NCBI GenBank assembly: GCA_031275955.1
Contig: JAISNZ010000039.1
Span: 1 to 36,093, forward strand
Source: Desulfovibrio sp.
GTDB taxonomy: Bacteria > Desulfobacterota > Desulfovibrionia > Desulfovibrionales > Desulfovibrionaceae
Length of the DNA: 36,093 nucleotides
Reading direction: 5' to 3'
Shown: positions 19,012 through 27,585 of the stretch, one piece after another
How positions within the stretch are numbered: the first letter of the stretch is position 1
Layout of the letters: each line of letters starts with the position of its first letter
The notes under the pieces: generated by a model
Told to the model about the DNA's origin: nothing
The model's database searches: none
The model's input: only the letters and a program-made list of their open reading frames with translations
Position numbers and translations under genes: made by a program

Positions 19012-20130
19012 ATGCGAATTTTAGTAGCGGCTGGTTTCGCCGCCGGCAGCACCTTTGCCAGCACCATCAACACGGTCAAAATGGCCGAGGGCTTCGCCAT
19101 GCTGGGGCATGACGTGACCTTGGCCTGCCGGGCGCCTTTTGCGGGAGTTCTGGACCAGGAGGAGCTGAAGTACCAATACGCACTGCATAATCACATACGC
19201 TGGACGCAACTAACTCCCACGCGCAAGGGGCAAATGCTTGATCCTCACTGGGACTTTGCCCGGCAACTGTTCCCGTATCTTTTGTTTTCGCGCCCGGATT
19301 TTGTTTTTTCCCGCAACTATATCCTTCCGTGGCTCAGCAGTGTTATGGGCATTCCCACAGCGGCGGAGTCGCACGCTCACCCCGGCACAAGCACCAGGCC
19401 GTTCAATACGTTTGTGAAAGGAACTTCCCGCCGCCGCTTTAAAGCCCTGGTCACCATCGCTCGTATCCTGGCTGATAACTTCAAGAGCATTGGGGTGCCG
19501 GAGAACAAAATTGTCGTCCTGCCCGATGCGGTCGATCTGCACAACTTTCTTCCGCCGGATGTGTTGCCCGTATCGCCCTATGGCATTGGCCCAAATGTGG
19601 TCTATAGCGGGCACCTGTACGACTACAAGGGCATTCCGGACATACTCGGAGCGGCGAAACTTTTGCCGGACGTAATCTTTCACTTAGTGGGGGGACTGGC
19701 AGAGGATATCCAGCGCGCAAAAACATCCATAGAAACATTGCGGCAGAACAATATCGTCCTGCATGGGCACAAACCACGCACAGAGCTTCCGCCTTACCTC
19801 TGGCATGCCGATGTCCTGCTGCTGCCGCCCTCCGGCAAACATCCCAGCGCGCAATGGACAAGCCCGGTCAAACTGGGGGAATACCTTGCCTCCGGCAGGC
19901 CTTTACTCTCGACGGATATTCCAGCGCTGAAGGCTTGGCTTACGGACAAACAGACAAAATTTGTCGCTCCGGATGACCCGGCCTCTTTGGCCGCGGGAAT
20001 TCAATGGCTCCTTGAACATACAAAAGAGGCCGCCGCTATGGCTTCGAGTGGACAAGAGCTGGCTTCCACCCTTGGCTACTCGCAGAGAGCGAGCGCTATC
20101 TTGGATTTTTGCGGAATGCGTTTCTCATGA
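19012..20130 (+). CDS. GT4 family glycosyltransferase
   Basis: NVVYSGHLYDYKGIPDILGAAKLLPDVIFHLVGG ... WTSPVKLGEYLASGRPLLSTDIPAL. Confidence 0.87.
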   Translation: MRILVAAGFAAGSTFASTINTVKMAEGFAMLGHDVTLACRAPFAGVLDQEELKYQYALHNHIRWTQLTPTRKGQMLDPHWDFARQLFPYLLFSRPDFVFSRNYILPWLSSVMGIPTAAESHAHPGTSTRPFNTFVKGTSRRRFKALVTIARILADNFKSIGVPENKIVVLPDAVDLHNFLPPDVLPVSPYGIGPNVVYSGHLYDYKGIPDILGAAKLLPDVIFHLVGGLAEDIQRAKTSIETLRQNNIVLHGHKPRTELPPYLWHADVLLLPPSGKHPSAQWTSPVKLGEYLASGRPLLSTDIPALKAWLTDKQTKFVAPDDPASLAAGIQWLLEHTKEAAAMASSGQELASTLGYSQRASAILDFCGMRFS

Positions 20131-20193
20131 TCGGTTTCAGGTTATAATATTTTCCGCAGGGTAACTCATGGAAGATAAACAGCTTTTTTCATT

Positions 20194-20226
20194 CGGGGCG
20201 GAGCCCCTATAAAGCGGCGTTTCCCT
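20194..20226 (+). repeat. MITE-like repeat end fragment (copy C)
   Basis: CGGGGCGGAGCCCCTATAAAGCGGCGTTTCCCT resembles the right end of copy A (AGGGCGGAGCCCCGATAAATCAGCGCTTCCCT). Confidence 0.6.
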
Positions 20227-21358
20227 GGAGCCGGTACCAGGCGCGGATCAGGCGTTCATAGATGTTTTGGGCCTGGCGCAGGTGGTCCAGGGGGCAGGAT
20301 TCATTGGTGGTATGGGCGGCGGCCGGTTCTCCGGGGCCGAGGATCAGCAGGGGCAGATCGGGCAGGGCGGCGCGCACCGCGGCGGCGTCGGTGAAGTAGG
20401 CGATGCCGGCCACCGCCGGTTCCCGGCCCGCGGGGTCCGCCAGCAGGCGGCGGGTGGCGGCGCACCAGGGCAGGCTGGGGTCGGTCCAGACAGGCGGCAC
20501 GTCCAGGACGGTTGTCAGTTGGACATCCTCCCCGGCCAGGGCGGCGATTTCCCGGCGCAGGGCGGTGTGGTTCTGTCCGGGAACGGTGCGCATATCCAGG
20601 GTGAGCGCGGCCGTGTCGGGGATGGAATTGATGTTCAGTCCCGCGCGCATGGTGGTGAGCGCGGCGCTGCTTTTGCCCAGGACGGGGTGGACGGCTTCCG
20701 GGCGCGGGGCCAGCAGGCGGCAGGCTCCTGGCAGCAGTTTGTCCAGGGCGTTGACGCCTTTTTCCGGCATGGACCCGTGCGCGGCGCGGCCTTTGCTTTC
20801 CAGCTTCAGCCACAGCGCCCCCTTGTGGCCCGCCAGGGGCTGGTTGCCCGTGGGCTCGGCGATGATGCCGGCGCCTGGCCGGCCGAAGTGCCCGGCCGCG
20901 CGCGCGGCGTAAAAGGAGCCCCTGCAGCCCTGCTCTTCGCCGCCGTACAGGTGCAGCACCAGATCCCGCCCTGTCAGGCTGGGGGCCAGACGCAGGGCCG
21001 CGCAGAGGATGGCGGCGACGCCGCCTTTCATGTCGCAGCTGCCGCGGCCGTGGAGCCTGCCGTCCGCCACCAGACCGCTCAGGGGGTCCTTGTCCCAGGG
21101 GGCGTTGCCGAAAGGAACGGTGTCCACATGCCCGCCGAAGAAGAGCGCCTCGCCCGGGGCATCCGGGCTGAGGCGGGCATAGAGGTTGGCTCTGTGCGGG
21201 AAGGGGGGATCATAGCCTTCCAGAACGCAGGTGAAGCCCGCATCCCGCAGCAAATCCGCCATTTCTTCCAGCAGGGGGAGTTCCCCCCTTCCCTCCACGG
21301 TATCGCGGCGCACGAGGCGCTGTGCCAGATCAACAACGTCGGGGACCGCGCGGGACAT
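20207..21358 (-). CDS. M20 family metallopeptidase (ArgE/DapE-like deacylase)
   Basis: ALFFGGHVDTVPFG; LHGRGSCDMKGGVAAILCAAL; LYGGEEQGCRGSFYAAR; GLNINSIPDTAALTLDMRTVPGQ. ATG at 21358 (MSRAVPDVV). Confidence 0.9.
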   Translation of the reverse strand: MSRAVPDVVDLAQRLVRRDTVEGRGELPLLEEMADLLRDAGFTCVLEGYDPPFPHRANLYARLSPDAPGEALFFGGHVDTVPFGNAPWDKDPLSGLVADGRLHGRGSCDMKGGVAAILCAALRLAPSLTGRDLVLHLYGGEEQGCRGSFYAARAAGHFGRPGAGIIAEPTGNQPLAGHKGALWLKLESKGRAAHGSMPEKGVNALDKLLPGACRLLAPRPEAVHPVLGKSSAALTTMRAGLNINSIPDTAALTLDMRTVPGQNHTALRREIAALAGEDVQLTTVLDVPPVWTDPSLPWCAATRRLLADPAGREPAVAGIAYFTDAAAVRAALPDLPLLILGPGEPAAAHTTNESCPLDHLRQAQNIYERLIRAWYRLQGNAAL

Positions 21359-21786
21359 GGGGAACCTCCTGAAAAAAGAGTTTCCGGGCGGCAATGGTTT
21401 CCATGGCGGCGGACGCGGCCCCGGCGCCCGGAAGACGGAAAGCCCGTGTTCCGGGCCCGAGGGCTGCGGCGCGGTTCTGGACTTTTGCCTCGTTTGGCAT
21501 ACAGTGGTTTCGGACCTGTTTCCGGCCGGAGGGCATGGCCGCCCCCTCCCGGCAGGCATCAGGCCGGAATCCGCAACGGGGGAAGGCTTTCCGCAACGGA
21601 GGGGGGGGTCGAGGGACGAAGCTCCCTCAGGAAAGACAGCGGGCGGTTCCTCCGATTGCTCCAGAATACCGTAAAGGGAGGCCCGGCCGGGAGTCAAGCG
21701 ACAATCTAAAGCCTGAAACGCGATGGAGGAACGGGCCTGAACCATTTCCGGCGCTGTCCGCCGGGGATAAAAAAAGGAGAGACGCC

Positions 21787-22359
21787 ATGCGGCAAGCTGT
21801 TTTGAACAATATTCTGACCCGGCGCAGTATCCGGAAATTTCAGTCCGCGCCGATCCCCAGGGAGAGCCTGGAAAAAATCGTGGAGGCCGGGCTGTACGCC
21901 CCCAGCGCCAGAAACAGCCAGCCCTGGCATCTGACCGTGGTTAGCGGTCAGGACCGTCTGGCGCGGATCACCGCCGAACTGAAGGCGGCGGTTTCCCGTA
22001 TGCCGGACAATCCCTACAAGGAGGTTGTCGGCTCCGCCGCTTACAGCGTCAATTACGGCGCCGCGCCGGTCTTCATTATCGTCTCCGCCGCCCCTGACTC
22101 CTCCCCGGTGGTTGTCGCCGACTGCTCACTGGCCCTCGGCACCATGTTCCTTGCCGCTCACGCCCTGGGGATCGGGTCCTGCTGGATCAACCAACTGGGC
22201 ATAGCCTGCGACGAACCGGGTTTTCGCGCCTTCCTCACCCAACTGGGCGTTCCCGCGCAAAACCGGATTTATGGCTGCGGCGCCTTCGGCTTTGCCGAGG
22301 GAGACGCCCCCCCGGCCCCGGCCCGTAAAGAGGGAAGGGTGACCTATGTCCCGGAGTAA
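21787..22359 (+). CDS. Nitroreductase family protein
   Basis: MRQAVLNNILTRRSIRKFQSAPIPRESLEKIVEAGLYAPSARNSQPWHLTVV; GIGSCWINQL. Confidence 0.92.
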   Translation: MRQAVLNNILTRRSIRKFQSAPIPRESLEKIVEAGLYAPSARNSQPWHLTVVSGQDRLARITAELKAAVSRMPDNPYKEVVGSAAYSVNYGAAPVFIIVSAAPDSSPVVVADCSLALGTMFLAAHALGIGSCWINQLGIACDEPGFRAFLTQLGVPAQNRIYGCGAFGFAEGDAPPAPARKEGRVTYVPE

Positions 22360-22380
22360 TGCCGGTTCCCCGGCTTGAAT

Positions 22381-22480
22381 GACCATTGAAAACGTGTCAT
22401 TCGCTCTGCAAGGATTTGCAAGCAAATCCTTGCCGCGGAACAAGGCTGGCTTTGCCCGCCGCAAAACGACGGGCTGATCA
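22381..22480 (+). repeat. Intergenic hairpin repeat (family 2), copy 1
   Basis: ACCATTGAAAACGTGTCATTCGCTCTGCAAGGATTTGC-AA-GCAAATCCTTGCCGCGGAACAAGGCTGGCTTTGCCCGCC. Perfect 12-bp stem at 22408-22419/22422-22433. Confidence 0.8.
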
Positions 22481-22525
22481 TTTTCGGCGGCGGCGAACTG
22501 CACTGCTACACAGCCTGAGGCGCGT

Positions 22526-23452
22526 ATGAATATCCAACACCTGAAGTACGCCTGCGAGGTGGCGCGCAGCGGCTCCATCAACAAGGCGGCCCGGAATCTC
22601 TTTGTCACCCAGCCCCATCTGAGCTTCTGCCTGAAAGAACTGGAACATGACATTGGCCTGACCATATTTGAGCGTTCGCCCAAAGGCATCCATGTGACGG
22701 AAGACGGCATGGAATTTCTGGAAAATGCTGGCCTGCTCCTGCAGCGATTTGACGATTTTTCGCAAAAATACAGCCGGAGCAATACCAGAAAACATTCCAT
22801 GCATATCATGAGTGTGCGTACTGTAATCTCCATGCTGGCCTATCTTGAATTTTATAAACAATATTATGTGAATCTTGATCATTACAGGTTGCGCTTCATT
22901 GAAACGAACTTTTTTTCCCTTGTTGACGCTTGCGGCAGAAATGAGGCCCAGATAGGCATTCTTCTCTATTTCACCGGCCAGAAGGACTATGTGGAAAATT
23001 ACATCCGGACGCGCAATCTTGAGCTCTGCGAAGCAGGATGCCTGCCCGCGCACATTACCCTGTCCAAAAACAACTGTCTTCTGAGATCTGGAAAATTCGC
23101 CTGGGACAGAATCCGGGAACTGCCCTGCGCGACCTATAGCGACTACATGGGGTCCATTCTCAATATTACCAATGAATGCAAGCTCATCAACCTGATCTCT
23201 CCTCAAAAGCTTGTCTATGTCCATGATCGCCATGCCCTGCTCAACACCCTGTCCCAGACCGATGCCTATGCCATCAGCACCCGCTTCTCTTCCGAGGACT
23301 GCGCCCTTTACGGACTGGTTTCTCTTCCCATCCGCAAGTGCGCTTCCGTCCACTTCGGCTATGTAAAGATGCAGCAAATCCGTTTTCCCGAAGGTGGGAT
23401 GGAGACCTGTTTCATCCAGTCCCTTGAGCGGACCATCCGGAAATTTTATTGA
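22526..23452 (+). CDS. LysR-family transcriptional regulator
   Basis: MNIQHLKYACEVARSGSINKAARNLFVTQPHLSFCLKELEHDIGLTIFERSPKGIHVTEDG helix-turn-helix. Confidence 0.93.
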   Translation: MNIQHLKYACEVARSGSINKAARNLFVTQPHLSFCLKELEHDIGLTIFERSPKGIHVTEDGMEFLENAGLLLQRFDDFSQKYSRSNTRKHSMHIMSVRTVISMLAYLEFYKQYYVNLDHYRLRFIETNFFSLVDACGRNEAQIGILLYFTGQKDYVENYIRTRNLELCEAGCLPAHITLSKNNCLLRSGKFAWDRIRELPCATYSDYMGSILNITNECKLINLISPQKLVYVHDRHALLNTLSQTDAYAISTRFSSEDCALYGLVSLPIRKCASVHFGYVKMQQIRFPEGGMETCFIQSLERTIRKFY

Positions 23453-23462
23453 TAACCGTATT

Positions 23463-23478
23463 GAAAAGTAAACTTTTC
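23463..23478 (+). other. AT-rich hairpin shortly after the LysR-family gene
   Basis: GAAAAGT-AA-ACTTTTC perfect 7-bp stem, 10 nt after the stop ending at 23452; possible terminator-like element. Confidence 0.35.
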
Positions 23479-23610
23479 TCTGCGGAGGATCGTCAACTGA
23501 AAAATACGGTTTTCGGCTGATTCACGCCGCAACGCGGTGATAACAACTTGACTGCTGCTTTACAGATTTCCATGCGGAAAGCTGTAAAGCTCTTTGCATT
23601 TAGAGCAAAT

Positions 23611-23720
23611 GAACATTGAACATGTATCATTTGCTCTGCAATGATTCACCAGCAAATTCTTGCTGTAAAATGCTTGCAGGCGAACTTTGCTCGCCTGCAA
23701 GCATTTCCTGCGCAAAGGCT
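23611..23720 (+). repeat. Intergenic hairpin repeat (family 2), copy 2, divergent
   Basis: AACATTGAACATGTATCATTTGCTCTGCAATGATTCACCAGCAAATTCTTGC followed by a perfect 16-bp stem AAATGCTTGCAGGCGA-ACTTTGC-TCGCCTGCAAGCATTT (23668-23706). Confidence 0.75.
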
Positions 23721-23990
23721 CTGCGATTGCCGCTTCAAGACTGGCAAACCGTGCCAAGCGGTTTTGCTGCGGGAACGGTATCAGCTGGAGCTATAGCCGC
23801 ATAAGTAATTCCAATAAACAGTCTCTCCCGGCTTGTGCTAAAAAGGTCATGATGCCTCTTCTGCGGAACGCGCCTTGGCGGAAATATCCGTTCCGCGCGG
23901 AAAGCGCCGCCGGGGGAAGGCATTTTTCAGGCGAGGGAAAGGAGGGCAAGCCGTCAAGGATGTGCGCAACATTTTTTCAGGAGGTGCGCG

Positions 23991-24551
23991 GTGTTTCAGC
24001 CAACCAAGGCCGGTCCGGTCACATGGGAAGCGTTGAAGGAGGATTTGGGGCAAATTTCGAAAGAGACCCTTATCGACATGGTCAGCATGTGGATCCAGAA
24101 CTACTGGGCCTGCCAGAGCTACTGGGTGACCTTTGTGGAACGCGATTACGGTCTCAAGGCGGCGACGGACATGGACGGCGAGGTCTTTGAAAAGACCGCG
24201 CGGATTCAGGCCAGGAAACTCAAACAGTTGCTGGGGCTTGGAGATGATATGCAGGCCCTGGCCTTTGTCCTCAAACACACGACTCCCCAATGGGTTCCGG
24301 CGGGCTTTACCTGGGAATTCTTAGAGATCGAGGAAGGCTATATCACGATGCGGGTCCGCGAATGTCCCATGGGTACCTTCCGCAAGGGCCAGGGGCTGGA
24401 GCTCTTTCCCTGTAAAAACATTTCCCAACCGCTCTATACGGCCCTGGCCAAGGCCGTTAATCCGAAGATGCGGGCCGTCTGCACCCATGCGCATCCGGAT
24501 GCTCCGAAGGAAGGGGTGAACTGTGAATGGCGGTTTGAGTATGAAGCCTAG
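23991..24551 (+). CDS. Conserved-looking small soluble protein of unknown function (possibly DUF6125-like; not verified)
   Basis: GTG start after a CAGGAGGTGCG-like RBS; 187 codons; MFQPTKAGPVTWEALKEDLGQISKETLIDMVSMWIQNYWACQSYWVTFVERDYG; followed by co-directional transport and metabolic genes. Confidence 0.7.
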   Translation: MFQPTKAGPVTWEALKEDLGQISKETLIDMVSMWIQNYWACQSYWVTFVERDYGLKAATDMDGEVFEKTARIQARKLKQLLGLGDDMQALAFVLKHTTPQWVPAGFTWEFLEIEEGYITMRVRECPMGTFRKGQGLELFPCKNISQPLYTALAKAVNPKMRAVCTHAHPDAPKEGVNCEWRFEYEA

Positions 24552-24608
24552 GCATATTTTTTTGTGTACCGGAGGTTCTTTCATGCTGTAAAATCTGAGG
24601 AGGCTGTC

Positions 24609-25901
24609 ATGTCATATCCTGAATTGGCTGAGGATAGAAAGGCGCAGCTTATTTTTACCTTAAAGAGAAGAATTCTGCCGTTTGCCTTCTTATTGTATTT
24701 TTTTAACATGATGGACAGGATCAATGTCGGTTTCGCGGCATTGACCATGAACGCCGAACTGGGCATCACTCCGGAGCAGTACGGCACCATCGCCTCCATC
24801 TTCTTTCTGGCTTATCTCATTTTTCAGATGCCCTCCAACATGATTCTGCCCAAACTGGGCCCGAAACACTGGATTGGCTCCCTGTTCGTGGGCTGGGGTC
24901 TGGTGACGGCCCTGACGTTTTTTGCCGGCAGCCCGACTTACATATTCGTCACCCGATTCCTCATCGGCATGCTGGAGGCCGGGTTTTTCCCGGGCATGAT
25001 TTTTTATATAGCTTGCTGGTTCCCGCAGGAGGAGCGGGCTCACGCCAGCGGTCTGTTCCTGGTTTCCGCCGCCATATCGCAACTGATCTGCGCCCCCATT
25101 TCCGGCTGGATCGTCGGAAACATCAACTTCGCGGGCTATGCGGGCTGGCGCTGGCTGTTCGTCATTGAGGGCATCCCCACCATCATCGTCGGCATTTCCA
25201 TCTTCTTCTTCATGTGCAATACCCCCAGCGAAGCCAAGTGGCTCAGCGACGAGGAAAAATCCTGGCTCCTGGGCGTTCTGGAAAAGGAAAAGACCTCCCA
25301 TGACAAACGGGAAAAATCCCGCCTGCGCGATGTTTTTTTCGATCTCAAGCTCTGGCAGCTGGCCCTGGCCTATATGTTTATCCAAGGAGCCTGCCAGGCC
25401 CCGGCCTTCTGGATGCCCAAGCAGTTGCAGAGCCTGGATCCGATGCTTACGAACACCATGATCGGCTTTATCATGATGACCCCCTTTGTTATGGGCGCCC
25501 TGGCGGGCGGTCCCTGGGGCCGCCATTCGGACAGGACCGGCGAACGGAAATGGCATACCGCCATTCCTTTCCTGCTCTGCATGGTCTCTTTCCTCGGCGT
25601 GGCCTTTATCTCCTGGCTGCCCCTGCGCGTTTTCTTCCTCGGCCTTTACGGAGCGGGCATTTTTGCGGCCTACGGCCCCTTTTTCGCCGCCGCCCCGAGA
25701 CTTCTGCCGCCTGCCGGTCTGGCTGTGGGCATCGCCTTCATCAACACCTTCTCGGGCATAGGAGCCCTGTTTACCAACAAGGCCATCGGCTACTTTGAAA
25801 GCTCCTACACCACCACGCACAGCCTGCTCTTCCTGGCCGGACTCTGCCTTCTTGCCTTTCTCATGGTCATGATTACGGCAATTCCCCGAGAAGAGCGTTG
25901 A
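24609..25901 (+). CDS. MFS transporter (anion:cation symporter-like)
   Basis: FLLYFFNMMDRINVGFAALTMNAELGITPEQYGTIASIFFLAYLIFQMPSNMILPKLGPKHWIG is typical of phthalate/tartrate-type MFS carriers. Confidence 0.9.
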   Translation: MSYPELAEDRKAQLIFTLKRRILPFAFLLYFFNMMDRINVGFAALTMNAELGITPEQYGTIASIFFLAYLIFQMPSNMILPKLGPKHWIGSLFVGWGLVTALTFFAGSPTYIFVTRFLIGMLEAGFFPGMIFYIACWFPQEERAHASGLFLVSAAISQLICAPISGWIVGNINFAGYAGWRWLFVIEGIPTIIVGISIFFFMCNTPSEAKWLSDEEKSWLLGVLEKEKTSHDKREKSRLRDVFFDLKLWQLALAYMFIQGACQAPAFWMPKQLQSLDPMLTNTMIGFIMMTPFVMGALAGGPWGRHSDRTGERKWHTAIPFLLCMVSFLGVAFISWLPLRVFFLGLYGAGIFAAYGPFFAAAPRLLPPAGLAVGIAFINTFSGIGALFTNKAIGYFESSYTTTHSLLFLAGLCLLAFLMVMITAIPREER

Positions 25902-25944
25902 AAGGCGCGTAAGCCATGCTTGTCATGCGCGCAGGAGGTTTGTC

Positions 25945-27549
25945 ATGTTCTTTGCGGAAAAGATTTTTAAAAACGCCCGCGTGGCGACCCTGAATCCGGA
26001 GATGCCCTGGGCTCAGGCCGTGGCCGTCACCGGGGGCGTCATTGTGGGCGTCGGAGACAACGAGGAAATGGAGGCCCTCAAGGGATCGCGGACCGCCGTC
26101 ATGGATCTTGAGGGACATTTCATGATGCCGGGTTTCAATGACTGTCACTGCCATCTGCTGCAACAGGGGCTTTCTTTTCTCAATGTCGATCTGACGCCCG
26201 ATGCGGCCCCGGATCTGGAAACCCTGAAGCGCCGCATCGCTGAACGGGCGGCCAAGGTCGGCCCCGGCAAGTGGATTATCGGCTGGGGACATAATGAAAC
26301 CATGATGAAGGAGCGCCGGCAGCCGACCAAGGAGGAGCTGTCCGAGGCGGCGCCCCACAATCCCGTTTTTCTGACCCGTTCCTGTATTCACATGTCCGTG
26401 GCCAACCTGATGGCCTTGCGGATTGCGGGTGTTACCGACGATACCCCGGACCCCTATGGCGGGATTATCGACAGGGGTTCCAGGGGCGGAATCACCGGGC
26501 TTTTGAAGGAGAGCGCCCAGAATCTGGTCAAGCGGCATATCCCCCGGCCGCAGAAGAAGGAGATTGTCGAGGGCATAACCCTCGGCAGCCGGGCCTTTGT
26601 CCAGAGGGGCATTACCAGCATCACCGACGCAAGCCTCCTGATCGACGTGGACGGCGAACTGGAGGGCTGGTTTGAGGCCGCGGTCAATGGGGCACTGACT
26701 TTGCGCTGCACCACCTCCATGGGAGAGGGCGTCGCCGCCAGAGCTTACGAAGTGGGACTGCTGTCAGGCTATGGAAACTCCATGCACCGTTTCGGTCCGG
26801 TGAAATTGTTCATGGACGGCAACATTGGGGCGAAGACGGCGGCTCTTACCTCGCCCTTTCTCCAGCCGCCTTACGGCTGCGGAGTGACTTACATGGAAGA
26901 GGAGGATCTGCGGGCCAGGGTAAAAAAATATCACAACGCCGGCTATCAGCTGATGATCCACGCCATTGGCGACCGGGCGGGGGATATGGTGCTGGATGCC
27001 TACGAGGCCGCTCTGAATGACAACCCAAGGCCCAATCACCGCCACCGCATTGAGCATGTGACCCTCGGCTCCAGAAATATTCCCCGCATCAGGAGTCTGG
27101 GGGTCTGCCTGACCCTGCAGCCCGCTTTTATCTATTATTTCGGGGCGGATTTCACCGCCAATGTGGGAGCGGAACGTGCCGCCAAGACCATGGCCACCCG
27201 CATGGCCCAGGACAGCGGGGCAATCTGGGGCATCAGCACCGACTGCCCCTGCATTGACGCCCATCCCAGATATACCCTGTACGGGGCCTTGTCCCGCAAG
27301 GTGGGACCCACAGGGGAAATTCTCGGGCCGGAAGAAATCATCACCATGGAGGAAGCCCTGGCGGCCTATACCAGGAGCGGCGCCTACCTGACCTTTGAAG
27401 AGGACCGCAAGGGCGTCATCAGACCCGGCATGCTGGCGGATTTCGCCGTCCTGTCCCTCAATCTGTTCGATCTGCGGGATATCGGCCAACTGCTCGACAT
27501 GGAGGTTCTGCACACCATTGTCGGCGGCAGAGTCGTCTACAGCAAGTAA
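25945..27549 (+). CDS. Amidohydrolase family protein (YtcJ-like)
   Basis: MMPGFNDCHCHLLQQGLSFLNVDLT; KWIIGWGHNETMM; GYQLMIHAIGDRAGDMVLDAYE; RHRIEHVTLGS; GISTDCPCIDAHPRYTLYGALSRK. Confidence 0.9.
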   Translation: MFFAEKIFKNARVATLNPEMPWAQAVAVTGGVIVGVGDNEEMEALKGSRTAVMDLEGHFMMPGFNDCHCHLLQQGLSFLNVDLTPDAAPDLETLKRRIAERAAKVGPGKWIIGWGHNETMMKERRQPTKEELSEAAPHNPVFLTRSCIHMSVANLMALRIAGVTDDTPDPYGGIIDRGSRGGITGLLKESAQNLVKRHIPRPQKKEIVEGITLGSRAFVQRGITSITDASLLIDVDGELEGWFEAAVNGALTLRCTTSMGEGVAARAYEVGLLSGYGNSMHRFGPVKLFMDGNIGAKTAALTSPFLQPPYGCGVTYMEEEDLRARVKKYHNAGYQLMIHAIGDRAGDMVLDAYEAALNDNPRPNHRHRIEHVTLGSRNIPRIRSLGVCLTLQPAFIYYFGADFTANVGAERAAKTMATRMAQDSGAIWGISTDCPCIDAHPRYTLYGALSRKVGPTGEILGPEEIITMEEALAAYTRSGAYLTFEEDRKGVIRPGMLADFAVLSLNLFDLRDIGQLLDMEVLHTIVGGRVVYSK

Positions 27550-27585
27550 CCCCCTGCGCCTGTGCGCGGGAAAGGAGAGCGCAGC

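Noticed and set aside
20267-21709. 480-codon plus-strand ORF opposite the M20 peptidase
   Set aside because: Antisense to a well-supported M20 gene, with a compositionally biased G/Q/A/R-rich translation.
24690-25820. 376-codon minus-strand ORF opposite the MFS transporter
   Set aside because: Antisense shadow of a clear membrane transporter.
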